In this document: piece by piece, positions 26,871 through 36,336 of the stretch
Layout of the letters: the number at the start of each line of letters is the position of its first letter
Numbering within the stretch: position 1 is the first letter of the stretch
Origin: an uncultured Prevotellaceae bacterium
GTDB lineage: Bacteria; Bacteroidota; Bacteroidia; Bacteroidales; Bacteroidaceae
Assembly: GCA_900316475.1 (NCBI GenBank)
Contig: ONDA01000012.1
Span: 1-61,955 of the forward strand
Direction of reading: 5' to 3'
Length of the DNA stretch: 61,955 nt
Program-made: the position numbers and the translations under genes
The notes under the pieces: model-generated
Database searches by the model: none
Seen by the model: the letters and a program-made list of their open reading frames with translations, nothing else
What the model was told of the DNA's origin: nothing

Positions 26871-28615
26871 TTCACGATTTTTTTACCATTCTGTATATAG
26901 ATGCCCTTTCGCGGGGCTTGTGCCAGACGGTGTCCTTGCAAGTCGTAAAGGACAGTTGGTGTTTCTGCGCGACTTGTCGTCTTGACGTCCGTTGTTTCGT
27001 AGCCGTTGGCAGTGAGGATAAGTTCACCCACCATACCATCGCTCCAGCCCGAGGCGGCAGAATAGACTGCCAGGACGTAGTTGCCCTGCTCAGTGACGTC
27101 GAACTCGAACGTCTGCTGGGTGACGCCGCTGAAGCCGTTGCCGGCATTATTACCGATATTGACGGTCGGCTTATAGGTGGTGCTGGCAACAGCCTGACCG
27201 CCAGCAGCCTTCTCAACAGCGAATTCCAGTTCTCCGAAACTTGCCATATTCCAGTTGCAGGCCTTGAACTTCAGTACATAATGACCGGGAGCGAGACTGA
27301 GTGTGGCACTGGACTCCGGCAAACCGTATTTAATCCAGCCATCATGCCTGTTACCGTTGATATTGCGGAAATAGTACCCGTAGTTGAAGGCACGTGGGCT
27401 GCCCGTCAGCTGCATCACACGGCTGCCATTGCCGTGACCACCGACGTAACCGATACGCTTCTCAGAACCGTCGTAGCTGATCCAACCAGCAGGAGTACAG
27501 GCATTCTCTGTGAACCTCTGCGACAGGCTCAGCGTCTGTGATGCCGTCAGCGTCACGCTGGTAGTGACCGATGCCGTCTCGCCGTCGTTGTCGGTAGCCA
27601 CCACCTTCAGTGTATGGGTACCCGACTTGGCACCCGTCAATGTGGCCTTATAGGGCTTTGACGTACAGGTAGCCAGCAGGGTACTGCCATCGTAAAACTG
27701 CACCTTACTGACCGTGCCGTTCGGATCGTCGGCATTAGCCGTAATCGTGATATCGGGAAAGGTAGCTGTGCCTTGCGGCGCAAAGCTGTTATAGATAAGC
27801 CCCGCCTTCGGCGAAGTGATAGTCACGCTGGGCTTCGTCTTATTCAGCGAGTAGCGGCTACAGAAGTTCCATATTTCCTTGCCTGTATACACTTGGGGTT
27901 CTTTGGTTATCCAGTGACCTTTGTCCTTGAGTTCTATGAGCCGCACTTCGACGCCATCTTTTCCAGGTCCCCAGATGTGCAACTTAGCGCCACTGAAACC
28001 ATTATAGTTACTGATTACCTTTGCGGTCGTAGAGCATCCGTTATGCTGTATCCACGGGTTCAGCGCCGGCTGCACGCTTCCGAAGTTGTCTGCCGTTCCC
28101 TGAATATGAAGGATAGGCACCGGGCGCGTCTTGGAATTGGGCGTCACGACCGACGGACCGCTACAAGAGACAAAGGCGGCAATGATGTCGGCCATCTTGT
28201 TGATGGCGTTATACGTCAGCATGCCACCCATGGAGAAGCCACCCATATAGATTCGGTTACGGTCAATCTTGTGTTGCGTAGCCATTTTCTCTATGATGGC
28301 CTTGATGAAGTTGATGTCGCGGTCGCCACCGATTTCCCAGGCCCGGTCGATACCATTAGGAAAGACGACAACGAACTTAGCCGTGTCGCAGACGGCCTCC
28401 ATACTGACGTTTTCATTCTTAAACTCAGAGTTCTGAATCCAGTTGGCATCCTGATTATAGCCATGACAGAAGATGAGCAGAGGCCGGTTTTCGCCCAAGT
28501 TCTTTGGCGCGTAGACATTGTAGGAACGTTGCTGCCCGTTCACCGTGATATTGTCAGCCTTCGCAGGCATCAGCCCTGCCAGCAGCAGGAACAAGGTAAG
28601 GAAATAGTGTTTCAT
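26867..28615 (-). CDS. CE1/PHB-depolymerase-type esterase with Ig-like and CBM-like domains
   Basis: A 582-residue secreted esterase. Signal peptide 1-20. The catalytic domain (about 22-265) belongs to the PHB-depolymerase/feruloyl esterase group of CE1, with FCHGYNQDANW, nucleophile Ser in GGFSMGGML, QGTADNFG and the His in GHWIT. A bacterial Ig domain (about 270-365) links to a carbohydrate-binding-like beta-sandwich (about 370-535). The tail YDLQGHRL...GIYIQNGKKIVK matches the sorting-like tail of its neighbours. It is the second gene of the operon, 9 bp after the CotH-like gene and overlapping GH10 by 4 bp. It probably removes acetyl or feruloyl groups to give xylanases access. Confidence 0.88.
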   Translation of the reverse strand: MKHYFLTLFLLLAGLMPAKADNITVNGQQRSYNVYAPKNLGENRPLLIFCHGYNQDANWIQNSEFKNENVSMEAVCDTAKFVVVFPNGIDRAWEIGGDRDINFIKAIIEKMATQHKIDRNRIYMGGFSMGGMLTYNAINKMADIIAAFVSCSGPSVVTPNSKTRPVPILHIQGTADNFGSVQPALNPWIQHNGCSTTAKVISNYNGFSGAKLHIWGPGKDGVEVRLIELKDKGHWITKEPQVYTGKEIWNFCSRYSLNKTKPSVTITSPKAGLIYNSFAPQGTATFPDITITANADDPNGTVSKVQFYDGSTLLATCTSKPYKATLTGAKSGTHTLKVVATDNDGETASVTTSVTLTASQTLSLSQRFTENACTPAGWISYDGSEKRIGYVGGHGNGSRVMQLTGSPRAFNYGYYFRNINGNRHDGWIKYGLPESSATLSLAPGHYVLKFKACNWNMASFGELEFAVEKAAGGQAVASTTYKPTVNIGNNAGNGFSGVTQQTFEFDVTEQGNYVLAVYSAASGWSDGMVGELILTANGYETTDVKTTSRAETPTVLYDLQGHRLAQAPRKGIYIQNGKKIVK

Positions 28616-28624
28616 TGTTGATAT

Positions 28625-30940
28625 TTATTTTTTGATAATCTTCTTGCCGTTTAAGATATAGATTCCACCACGGACAGGACGTGCCACCTTCTGTCCGTTC
28701 AGGTTATAGTACTGGCCATCGGCAGGCAATACGCTGACGGCGCTGACTGAGGACGGAGTAGCGGGGATGAGCCAGAGTCCGGAGACTGTGGCATTGGAGC
28801 CACCCTGCACCTTGATAGCATTCAGGTGGGCAAACTCATCGTGGCGGACAGAGCCGTCACGCTGGGTGTTACACAACCGCAATTCCGACAGCGGCACGAT
28901 GACGACGCCGTAGTCAGCATCCCAATGAGGGTCGCTGCTATTGAGTGCAACGACCAGTTCTTTGAAATCTCCATGATCTGTCAGACGGTTACCCAAGATG
29001 CGCAGGTTACCACCCGTTCCGCGGATGACGAGGCAGTCGTAGCCGGTAAGGTCGGCGAAGAGGTCATAGCTGACGGAACTAAATCCGGCTACGAGTTCGG
29101 CACCGTTATTCAAGTTCAGTTCAGCCCCGGGATTCTGTTCCGTCACCTGTGCATCAGCCCCTGTACCATTCCAACGGTGGAACATAGAGGTTGCCATCGG
29201 AACCCATTCCTCGGGTGCTTCGAAGTCGTCAACCTGCACGAAAGCCAGTATATTGTCCAAGACGATGCCCGAGCGATAGGGGAAATAGCTGGTGAGCAGA
29301 CGGTTGCGCTCCTGCATATAGGCATCGTCGACGGTAAACACGCGGTTTGAGCCGTAATACGACGGCTGCGGCTGTACGTCGCGACGGAAGTCACCCCAAC
29401 GTGCGGCCTCGCAGTAGATGGCTTTGTCGATGGTATGATAGAGGCTGTCCCACAAATTGACCACCGACTGCTGGCCGAGGAAACCGTCGTCGGCCAGAAG
29501 CTCCTTGGCACGACGTTGGTATTTCTTGGCGAAAGTCGGATTCTGCAGCAGACTGTGGAACATTCCTGTGGGGCAACTTCCTCCGTTATTCTTAGTCAGG
29601 TTGTTCTCACGGACATTCTCAAAGACAATCTCCGAGTCCCAGCAGAGGAACTGGAAGCCCGTGCTGGTCTTCTCGTCAGAATTATGACGGCGTATGGCGT
29701 ACCAGTTATGGTGATCCCAGTCGGTGTTGCCGGCATACTGGTTAATCAGCATGTAGTCGATGAAGTTGTCGATGTCTAACAGAGAGTCGAGCTTGGCATA
29801 CCCCTCAGCGCTGCCAGCCTTGGCAACGGCACTGGTCATCTGCTCCCAGACATCGAGCGTTCCCTCTGCGGCCTCGATATGGTTGCCGCCGTCCTCCTCG
29901 ATCTTCACCACGTCAATGTCCTCCTTCTTACCGCCAAGATGATCCTTGCCAAACTGATCGTCGACACGCTCTGCGATATTATAGATGCCCCAATACATGC
30001 CGTTAAGAAAGAGGTGGGCATAGATCGCATTGACACTCGTCCGGCCAATGCGGCGCTGCATCCGTCGTACCCAGACGTCACGGGTGTACTGCGCCTTCTC
30101 GCGGTTGCCCTCGCCCCAATGCTGCCAGGCATTGCCGAAGTGGCAGCGCAGCACCAGCTGGTCGAACTTCGACGGCTGGTCTTCGCCATAGAGCGGATAT
30201 CTCAGCGTCTTCGGACCATACTGCTCCTTAAATACCAGACGGAAGGAGTGCTTGGGATTCTTCTCTGCCAGACGGCCGTGTCCTCCGTGGAGACGGATGC
30301 CGCAGGAGGTGCTCAGGTCGTGCTGTTGCGGACCGCCAAAGAGTTCCACACTGGTAGGGCGCGTCCAACCGTGCCCCGTGGCGTCGCCCACCGGAGGTCC
30401 CGTAAAGATATAGATGCCGCCACGGTCGGGGTCGTTCTCATGGCTGAAGAAGTTATCCTTGTCAGAGACGATGCTCAGGATGGGCAGCTGCTTCAGACCC
30501 TCGATAATCTTCGGCCGCAACGTCGGGTTACTCGTCATCTCCTGGTCCATCTCGTAGTCGGCAATGGCTCTTTCCCATCTGTTCACATCGGTATAATACC
30601 CCCACTCTGCCGGATAGCCTGCAGGATTATTGGACTGGTTCAGCACCGAGTTGACGAAGATGTAGGAAGCCGTACCCACGGGCGACAGCGAATCACCAAT
30701 CTGCTCAATGGCACGTAAGATAGTCGTTTTCTGTATTGTCAACGGTGCTGTGTACTTGGCACTTGCCGTTGTTGGTGTACTGCCGTCGGTAGTATAAAAA
30801 ATCTTGGCAGCGGCATCACCGCTAATGACCACCGTCAGGCTCCCCCCATCATAAAGTCCATGGGGCTTGCTGAACTGTGGCTGCGCCATAGCAACGGCTG
30901 ACAACATCCAAAGCGAGGAAAGGAGTAGTTTTCTTATCAT
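28625..30940 (-). CDS. CotH-like kinase-fold protein with sorting-like tail
   Basis: A 771-residue secreted protein and first gene of the ten-gene operon. Signal peptide 1-19. An N-terminal chitobiase-like or FnIII-like module (about 25-100) contains YTTDGSTPT. The CotH domain (about 130-560) shows RPTSVELFGG, GIRLHGGHGR, KHSFRLVFKEQYG, HLFLNGMYWGIYNIAERVD and a kinase-like FLCWDSEIVFEN. A carbohydrate-binding-like sandwich (about 590-730) and the tail YNLNGQKV...GIYILNGKKI follow. CotH in Bacillus is an atypical protein kinase, but in Bacteroidetes such proteins often sit beside carbohydrate-active enzymes with unknown job. Here the binding module and tail suggest a surface or secreted polysaccharide-associated role (inference). 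Confidence 0.87.
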   Translation of the reverse strand: MIRKLLLSSLWMLSAVAMAQPQFSKPHGLYDGGSLTVVISGDAAAKIFYTTDGSTPTTASAKYTAPLTIQKTTILRAIEQIGDSLSPVGTASYIFVNSVLNQSNNPAGYPAEWGYYTDVNRWERAIADYEMDQEMTSNPTLRPKIIEGLKQLPILSIVSDKDNFFSHENDPDRGGIYIFTGPPVGDATGHGWTRPTSVELFGGPQQHDLSTSCGIRLHGGHGRLAEKNPKHSFRLVFKEQYGPKTLRYPLYGEDQPSKFDQLVLRCHFGNAWQHWGEGNREKAQYTRDVWVRRMQRRIGRTSVNAIYAHLFLNGMYWGIYNIAERVDDQFGKDHLGGKKEDIDVVKIEEDGGNHIEAAEGTLDVWEQMTSAVAKAGSAEGYAKLDSLLDIDNFIDYMLINQYAGNTDWDHHNWYAIRRHNSDEKTSTGFQFLCWDSEIVFENVRENNLTKNNGGSCPTGMFHSLLQNPTFAKKYQRRAKELLADDGFLGQQSVVNLWDSLYHTIDKAIYCEAARWGDFRRDVQPQPSYYGSNRVFTVDDAYMQERNRLLTSYFPYRSGIVLDNILAFVQVDDFEAPEEWVPMATSMFHRWNGTGADAQVTEQNPGAELNLNNGAELVAGFSSVSYDLFADLTGYDCLVIRGTGGNLRILGNRLTDHGDFKELVVALNSSDPHWDADYGVVIVPLSELRLCNTQRDGSVRHDEFAHLNAIKVQGGSNATVSGLWLIPATPSSVSAVSVLPADGQYYNLNGQKVARPVRGGIYILNGKKIIKK

Positions 30941-30966
30941 TAAATACTATTATAGGTTTTCGGGTG

Positions 30967-30974
30967 CAAAGATA
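30967..30974 (-). promoter_or_regulatory. -7 element of the ten-gene xylanase operon promoter
   Basis: Read on the minus strand, 30974-30967 is TATCTTTG, a full match to TAnnTTTG, about 27 bp upstream of the CotH-like start. No TTTG is seen at the -33 position, which falls inside the terminator stem of the preceding gene. Transcription would begin near 30960. Confidence 0.65.
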
Positions 30975-31002
30975 CAAAAAAGATGCGGCATGAGCCGCAT
31001 CT
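30975..31002 (-). terminator. intrinsic terminator of the GH10-CE1 gene
   Basis: AGATGCGGC at 30981-30989 pairs perfectly with GCCGCATCT at 30994-31002 (4-base loop). On the minus strand the stem runs into a T-tract (six T) at 30981-30976. It lies about 35 bp after the GH10-CE1 stop and abuts the -7 box of the next operon. Confidence 0.85.
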
Positions 31003-31037
31003 CTTGTTTCTTATACTTTTCTATATGTCGCAAAGGC

Positions 31038-33251
31038 TTAACGGAAAAGCAATGGAGCCATTTCCTTCAGGCTTCTACGCCATGTCAGGAACTCATGTGC
31101 CGTACCTTCGGAGACAAAGCCCTTAGCATTGTAGCCGGCAGCCTTCAGTGCCTCGACGCTCTTGTTGATGCCGTCGGGATTCTCCTTCGAACCGCAGCTC
31201 TCGAAGATAAACTTCACCTGCTTCGGGTCCTTGATGTCCTCGGGCTGGTAGGTTCCGCCACTCAGCAGTCCGTAGTAGCCGAAGACCTCGGGACGGCGCA
31301 GGGTGATGAGCTTGGTCTCGATGCCGCCCATTGACAGGCCTGCCATGGCACGGCCCTCTTTCTTGGCTATCGTCTGGAAGTGGCTGTCGATATAGGGGAC
31401 GAGTTCGTCGACAAGGACGGTCTCGAACTCCTTGGCCGTGAACTGGCCGATGCCGCCGAAGCGCACGTCATTGGTCATGCCGTAGGTCATTACGATGATG
31501 AAAGGCTTGCACTTGCCCTCAGCGAGCAGGTTGTCCATAATAAGGTTAGCATGACCCTGGTTGCTCCAGGCGTATTCATTCTCGCCCCAGCCGTGCTGCA
31601 GGTAGAGCACGGGGAACTTCTCCTTCTTGTTCTTACCGTATGTCGGCGGCAGGTAGACGAAGGCGCGCTTCAGGCTCTTCGTGCTCTCGCTCCAGAAGCG
31701 GACCTCGCTGACCTGACCGTGAGCCACGTTCTTCTCTGCATAGAAGTCCTGGTCGTGGGCAGGGATTTCGATACCGCTCTCCCAACGGCAGGAGCCATAG
31801 TAATTCTGTGCGCCCGGGTCGTTCAGTGTACCACCGTCGACCGTCAGGTGATAGTAGTGGAAACCTTCGTCCATCGGGCCTGCCGTCTGGCCTACCCATG
31901 AGTTGTCGTAGGCACGGTGCAGCGGGGTGCCACCCTGACCGCCCAGTCCAAGGCTGACGCTGACGGCCTGTGCATCGGGAATCTCCACGCGGAAGCGGAC
32001 GATGCCCTGCGAGTTGACCATCGGGAACTGCTGACCCGGCTGGTTCTTGGTAGATGGCTTGAAGTCCTCCTTCACGTTCGGGTCTTCGGGGAAGGCCATA
32101 TCGGGGTTGAAGGCAGGGCGCTGGGCCTGCTGACCGCCACGGCGACGGCCCTGCTGTCCCTGGGGACGGGGCTTGCGGGCAGGACGGGGAGGCAGGTTCC
32201 ATGCGGGATCCTTCATCTCCTTAATATACTGATAAGCCAGCTTGGGCTTGTACTCCGAGTCAAACGGCAGCGGATAGTTAGCTGCGCCGAGCCAGGAGTC
32301 GCGGTCGCCGAGATTCCAGAAGGTCACACAGTCGATGACGTCCTTGTGCTTGCGGAACACGCGGAAGCAGCGGGCATACTGGTCGGCAAGGTGCTGCTTC
32401 ACGGAGTCGGTCACAGCAGCGCCGTCGCGGCTGAACTGCAGGCCACCACCCATCTCCTCGTTCACACGGATGTCGAACTCGGTGATGTGGATATGCTTCA
32501 CTATGGTCTTGAACTTCGAGATAGCCTGGTCGAGCAGATCTTCTGAGGGGAAGTAGATATTGTAGTGAGCCTGCATACCGATACCGTCGATGGGCACGCC
32601 CTTGTCCTTCATCTTCTTCACCATATTATAGATACGGTCGCGCTTGTGGGGGTCTACCGTGCTGTAGTCGTTATAGAACAGCAGGGCATTGGGGTCGGCC
32701 TCGCGGGCAAACTGGAAAGCCTTCTCAATGAACTCGTCGCCGCAGAGCTTATACATAGCACTCTGGCGATAAGGGTCGGTAGCGTTGGCATTGTCCTCGA
32801 TAGCCTCGTTCACCACGTCCCAACAGTAGATGACGTCCTTATAGCGGGTAACGATGGCCTGGATGTGCTTCTTCATACGCTCGTAGAACACCTCCTTCGT
32901 GGGGTTGTCGCCAAGCATCCAGCGGCCTATCTGCGAATGCCACATCAGGCAGTGGCCACGCAGTTTGATACCATTCTGGCGGGCGAAGTTGGCAATGCGG
33001 TCAGCATTCTCCCAGTTAAACTGTCCTTCCCTTGGTTCGGTAGGTTCTGGTTTCATGTCGTTCTCAGCCGTGATAGAGTTGAACTCCTTTCGGATGAGAT
33101 CCTGCTGCTGTGCGTTCGACACATTACGTTGGTTGACGGCGACGCCAATCATGAAGTAGTCCTTGTAGGCGTCTTTTAGTCCTTGTGCCCACGTAGCGCA
33201 TGTGCTCAAAGCGAGCACGGCAGCCAGGGCTAGTCTTTTAGTTTGTTTCAT
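31038..33251 (-). CDS. xyn10D-fae1A: bifunctional GH10 xylanase - CE1 feruloyl esterase
   Basis: A 737-residue enzyme with the same architecture as Prevotella ruminicola Xyn10D-Fae1A. Signal peptide 1-22; GH10 domain (about 25-355) with CLMWHSQIGRW, acid/base Glu in DVVNEAIED (about 147) and nucleophile Glu in HITEFDIRV (about 257). A Gln/Arg/Pro-rich linker (QGQQGRRRGGQQ) leads to a CBM48-like immunoglobulin-fold module (about 405-490). The CE1 esterase (about 500-737) has LQHGWGEN and nucleophile Ser in AGLSMGGIE (about 638). It would cut xylan and release ferulate from the products. The gene has its own promoter and terminator, unlike the operon enzymes, and lacks the sorting-like tail. 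Confidence 0.95.
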   Translation of the reverse strand: MKQTKRLALAAVLALSTCATWAQGLKDAYKDYFMIGVAVNQRNVSNAQQQDLIRKEFNSITAENDMKPEPTEPREGQFNWENADRIANFARQNGIKLRGHCLMWHSQIGRWMLGDNPTKEVFYERMKKHIQAIVTRYKDVIYCWDVVNEAIEDNANATDPYRQSAMYKLCGDEFIEKAFQFAREADPNALLFYNDYSTVDPHKRDRIYNMVKKMKDKGVPIDGIGMQAHYNIYFPSEDLLDQAISKFKTIVKHIHITEFDIRVNEEMGGGLQFSRDGAAVTDSVKQHLADQYARCFRVFRKHKDVIDCVTFWNLGDRDSWLGAANYPLPFDSEYKPKLAYQYIKEMKDPAWNLPPRPARKPRPQGQQGRRRGGQQAQRPAFNPDMAFPEDPNVKEDFKPSTKNQPGQQFPMVNSQGIVRFRVEIPDAQAVSVSLGLGGQGGTPLHRAYDNSWVGQTAGPMDEGFHYYHLTVDGGTLNDPGAQNYYGSCRWESGIEIPAHDQDFYAEKNVAHGQVSEVRFWSESTKSLKRAFVYLPPTYGKNKKEKFPVLYLQHGWGENEYAWSNQGHANLIMDNLLAEGKCKPFIIVMTYGMTNDVRFGGIGQFTAKEFETVLVDELVPYIDSHFQTIAKKEGRAMAGLSMGGIETKLITLRRPEVFGYYGLLSGGTYQPEDIKDPKQVKFIFESCGSKENPDGINKSVEALKAAGYNAKGFVSEGTAHEFLTWRRSLKEMAPLLFR

Positions 33252-33289
33252 TGGTTATAACGGTTTTGTTAGATGGCAATATTCGGCTG

Positions 33290-33297
33290 CAAAGGTA
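33290..33297 (-). promoter_or_regulatory. -7 element of the GH10-CE1 promoter
   Basis: On the minus strand 33297-33290 reads TACCTTTG, matching TAnnTTTG, about 39 bp upstream of the ATG. The expected -33 region falls in the loop of the upstream GH95 terminator and shows no clear TTTG. Confidence 0.65.
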
Positions 33298-33342
33298 CAA
33301 AAAGAACGCGACACATATCGTTTCGTATGTGTCGCGTTCTTT
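33298..33342 (-). terminator. intrinsic terminator of the GH95 gene
   Basis: A perfect 17-bp stem pairs 33301-33317 with 33326-33342 around an 8-base loop. On the minus strand the 3' arm ends in TTCTTTTTG. It starts 14 bp after the GH95 stop and directly abuts the -7 box of the next gene. Confidence 0.9.
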
Positions 33343-33356
33343 TCTGTATGTTTCAT

Positions 33357-35891
33357 TTACTCGCTGACAAAGCGGTATTTCTGCCCTGCAACCGTCTCAA
33401 CGTCGTATTCATAGACCTTGGGGAGTGTCTGCGGCTTGAAGTCTTTCAGCTCCTTTGAGTGCAGCGGCTCACGGATGGCGGCAGGGGCAAACAGCGGGTT
33501 AGGACAGTCGCCCTCGGCCTTCTTCAGCCGTGCGCCCTTCGGTCCTTTAGCCAGTCGTAGGGGCACGTAGGAGCGCAGGCGCAGCGTACCGCCGACGGAC
33601 GACCGCACCACTGCCGAACGAAGTTTCCCTTCGTTCCACTCCTCGTCGACGACGAATCCTCCCCGTGCCCGCAGGCCTTTCACCGCTCCCTGCTTCCATT
33701 CGTCGGGCAGGGCAGGCAGCAGCTGCACGGCACCGTCATGACTCTGGACGAGCATCTCGCAGATGCCGGCCGAGACGCCGAAGTTACCGTCAATCTGGAA
33801 TGGCGGATGGGCGTCAAACAGGTTCGGATAGGTACGACCGGCAGGATACTGGCGCGACTTGGAGTCGTCGGGCAGCAGGTGGAGCATGTTCTTGATGATA
33901 GTGAAGGCGTGGTTGCCGTCGAGCATACGCGCCCAGAAGTTGGTCTTCCAGCCGAGGCTCCAGCCTGTAGCCATGTCACCGCGCTGCTTCAGCGTGTTGG
34001 CGGCAGCGGTGAAGAGGTCGGGATGGGCGTAAGGCGAAATCTGGTTCGAGGGGTACAGACCGTAGAGATGCGAGATATGGCGGTGCTCGTCCTTCGGGTC
34101 GTCAGCGTCGATAAGCCACTCCTGCAACTGTCCGTAGCGGCCTATCTGCATCGGCGGCAGGTTCTGCAGGGCAAAACGCAACTGCTCTGCCAGCACGCTG
34201 TCGCACCCCAGCACCTTGGCGGCCTGCAGGGCTTGCGAGAGCACGTCGAAGGCTATCTGGTTGTCCATCGTAGAACCGGCGCAGACGTTGGTACCCTTGC
34301 CACGGGGACCGTGCTCCGGCGACACCGTGGGGACGGTCATCAGCCAGCCGGCAGCCTGTTTCAACTCACCGGCTGCAGGGTACACCTGCATATAATCGAG
34401 CAGGAACTGGGCTGCGCCCTTCATCACGGGATAGTATTCCGACAGGAACTGCTTGTCGCCGGTATAGAGGTAGTGTTGCCACAGGTGTGTGGTGAGCCAG
34501 GCGCCTCCTGTGGGGAACATGCCCCACGGCGTGCCGTCCACCGGACCTGCAATGCGCCAGAGGTCGGTATTGTGATGGGCCACCCAGCCGCCGCAGCCAT
34601 ACATCGTCTTGGCGGTCTCGGCTCCGGTCACGCTCAGGTCGCGCACCATCGAGAAGAAGGGCTGCTGCGTCTCGGCGAGATTGCCGATGAGGGCGGGCCA
34701 GTAGTTCATCTCAGCGTTGATATTGATGGTGTACTTCGAGTCCCACGGAGCGTTCATCTTGTCGTTCCACACGCCCTGCAGGTTGGCGGGCTGACCGCCG
34801 GGCTGGCTCGACGAGATGAGCAGGTAGCGGCCATACTGCATCATCAGGGCCACCATGTCGAGGTCGCTGGCATCCTTCTCGAAGGCGGCCACGCGCTTGT
34901 CGGTCTCCAAACCGGAGTTTGCCGACTTCGGCAAATTCAACGACACGCGGTTGTACTGCTCCTGATATTTCGCCGTATGGCGAGCCAGCAACTGCGGGAA
35001 GCGGATGGCTTCAGCCAGGTTCAGGCGGTTTTTGTTCTTCTTGGTGGCATTGCCGCTGATGTCGTGATAGTTGACGTAGTTGGTGGCGGCAGCGATATAG
35101 ATAGTAGCCTCGGTAGCGTTCTTGACAACAACCGTGCCGTCGTCGAACGTGACGTCGGCACCTTTTCCCTCTATCCGCACGCTGGTTTGGCACTCGGCTG
35201 TCAAGCCTGCCTTCACACCCTCCTGATCAACGCCCCGCACGGTGGCAATGAGGCGTCCGCCCAGATTGCCAGAACCTTCTGAAAGCGGACTTTGGCAGGA
35301 ATGCTCTGACTTCGCTTGGAAGGGCAGCTGACTCTGGTAGGACATCGTGAAGCTCAGTGCGCCCTTCTTGCCGGCCTTCAGATGAACGATGATGACGCTG
35401 TCGGCCTGTGACGCGAAGACGGTGCGCTCATACTTTACACCTTTATATATATAGGTGGTGGTAGCCGTAGCGTCGCCGAGGTTCAGTGCCCGCTCGTACT
35501 GCTGCACGTCCTTGTGACCGAAGGCGAGCTTCAGACTGCCCATCGGCAGGTAGCGCATGCCATGAGGCCCGGGGACGAAATACTTGTCCAGCAACTTCGA
35601 GGCTTGATACTCCTTGCCTTCGAACACCAGTCGGCGCACTTCGGGCAGGTGCCGCAGTGCCTCCTTCGGATTATTCTCGTAGGGACTGCCGCTCCAGAAC
35701 GTCTCTTCGTTCAACTGAATCTCCTCCGTGTCGGTGCCGCCATAGACCATGGCACCGAGAAGAGAGTTACCTACTGGCAATGCCTCCAACCAATGTGTCG
35801 CGGGCTGGGCATACCATAGCCGATGGTTCTGTGCGTTCACGGCTATACAGACGACAGCCGACAGGACAGTAGTAAAAAATAGCTTTTTCAT
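33357..35891 (-). CDS. GH95 alpha-L-fucosidase/alpha-galactosidase-type enzyme
   Basis: An 844-residue GH95 enzyme. Known members hydrolyse alpha-L-fucosides or, in some Bacteroides xylan loci, alpha-L-galactosides of complex xylans. Signal peptide 1-20. Family blocks: [33 protein letters not shown], the catalytic-centre segment [11 protein letters not shown], the acid Glu segment SPEHGP and the base Asp in [11 protein letters not shown], then a C-terminal beta-sandwich. Length is normal for the family. The gene has its own consensus promoter and a strong terminator, so it is a single-gene unit between the two operons. Within this locus a role in trimming rare side-chain sugars of xylan is likely (inference). 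No sorting-like tail. Confidence 0.94.
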   Translation of the reverse strand: MKKLFFTTVLSAVVCIAVNAQNHRLWYAQPATHWLEALPVGNSLLGAMVYGGTDTEEIQLNEETFWSGSPYENNPKEALRHLPEVRRLVFEGKEYQASKLLDKYFVPGPHGMRYLPMGSLKLAFGHKDVQQYERALNLGDATATTTYIYKGVKYERTVFASQADSVIIVHLKAGKKGALSFTMSYQSQLPFQAKSEHSCQSPLSEGSGNLGGRLIATVRGVDQEGVKAGLTAECQTSVRIEGKGADVTFDDGTVVVKNATEATIYIAAATNYVNYHDISGNATKKNKNRLNLAEAIRFPQLLARHTAKYQEQYNRVSLNLPKSANSGLETDKRVAAFEKDASDLDMVALMMQYGRYLLISSSQPGGQPANLQGVWNDKMNAPWDSKYTININAEMNYWPALIGNLAETQQPFFSMVRDLSVTGAETAKTMYGCGGWVAHHNTDLWRIAGPVDGTPWGMFPTGGAWLTTHLWQHYLYTGDKQFLSEYYPVMKGAAQFLLDYMQVYPAAGELKQAAGWLMTVPTVSPEHGPRGKGTNVCAGSTMDNQIAFDVLSQALQAAKVLGCDSVLAEQLRFALQNLPPMQIGRYGQLQEWLIDADDPKDEHRHISHLYGLYPSNQISPYAHPDLFTAAANTLKQRGDMATGWSLGWKTNFWARMLDGNHAFTIIKNMLHLLPDDSKSRQYPAGRTYPNLFDAHPPFQIDGNFGVSAGICEMLVQSHDGAVQLLPALPDEWKQGAVKGLRARGGFVVDEEWNEGKLRSAVVRSSVGGTLRLRSYVPLRLAKGPKGARLKKAEGDCPNPLFAPAAIREPLHSKELKDFKPQTLPKVYEYDVETVAGQKYRFVSE

Positions 35892-35914
35892 CTTTTTCAG
35901 TTTTTAGAATGTTG

Positions 35915-35946
35915 CAAAGTTAAACATAAAAGGTTGAACTACCAAA
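35915..35946 (-). promoter_or_regulatory. Bacteroidales consensus promoter of the GH95 gene
   Basis: On the minus strand TTTG at 35946-35943 (-33) is followed after 20 bp by TAACTTTG at 35922-35915 (-7), a full match in both boxes. Transcription would begin near 35908, giving a leader of about 17 nt before the ATG. Confidence 0.8.
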
Positions 35947-36022
35947 CTTCTGCCGGCAAATGTTTGCTTTTTTAGCAAAAAAGGCGGATAATTGCAACGA
36001 GAACAAAATAACATAAAACTTT

Positions 36023-36090
36023 TTGAAAACGAAAAGCATTCTCTTGGGTCTTACACTCACTGTCCTAACGGCAACGGCACAACTGCCAAG
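36023..36090 (+). pseudogene. signal-peptide relic of a lost plus-strand gene
   Basis: From the TTG at 36023 the plus strand encodes a typical signal peptide, KTKSILLGLTLTVLTATAQ, followed by LPS. The frame then runs into antisense VirE-remnant sequence and stops. A normal gene would have ATG here; the TTG and the abrupt loss of sense indicate a decayed 5' end whose body was lost when the element or a deletion arrived. The small size keeps confidence low. Confidence 0.35.
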
Positions 36091-36290
36091 TCAGCCGCAC
36101 GGACGAAGTTCTGCTGCGAGCGCGGCGCGGGGGCATAGTAGGTGCTGAGCAGGATGTCGGCCGTCGACAGGTTCTGGAACTGCTCGTTGTGACGCTGCAT
36201 CAGCTGTTCCTCCTCGGACGTCATGAAGCAAGGCCTCTGGAAGGTAACGACTTTCAGTGTCGCACCCAGCACACCTGAAGCATAACCCAC
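36090..36290 (-). pseudogene. internally deleted VirE-element remnant
   Basis: Read on the minus strand, 36290-36233 matches the leader at about 5485-5541 of the intact element (shared GTGTGCTGGGTGCGACACTG core with one change). It passes directly into 36227-36090, which matches coding positions about 7407-7545. In the coding block I count about six mismatches in 130 bp. About 1.87 kb of the gene between these points is missing. The surviving frame encodes MTSEEEQLMQRHNEQFQNLS and onward. High identity indicates a recent copy, and the leader-to-3'-end junction suggests a deletion or template-switch event. Repeat units related to GTCGCACC also precede it (36310-36337). Confidence 0.85.
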
Positions 36291-36336
36291 TGAAAGCCAG
36301 CATCGTTTCGAAGGGTGGCAGGTGCGCCAGGTGCGA

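Noticed and set aside
33738-35282. A 514-codon plus-strand frame opposite GH95
   Set aside because: Shadow frame of a strongly supported GH95 gene with no motif of its own.
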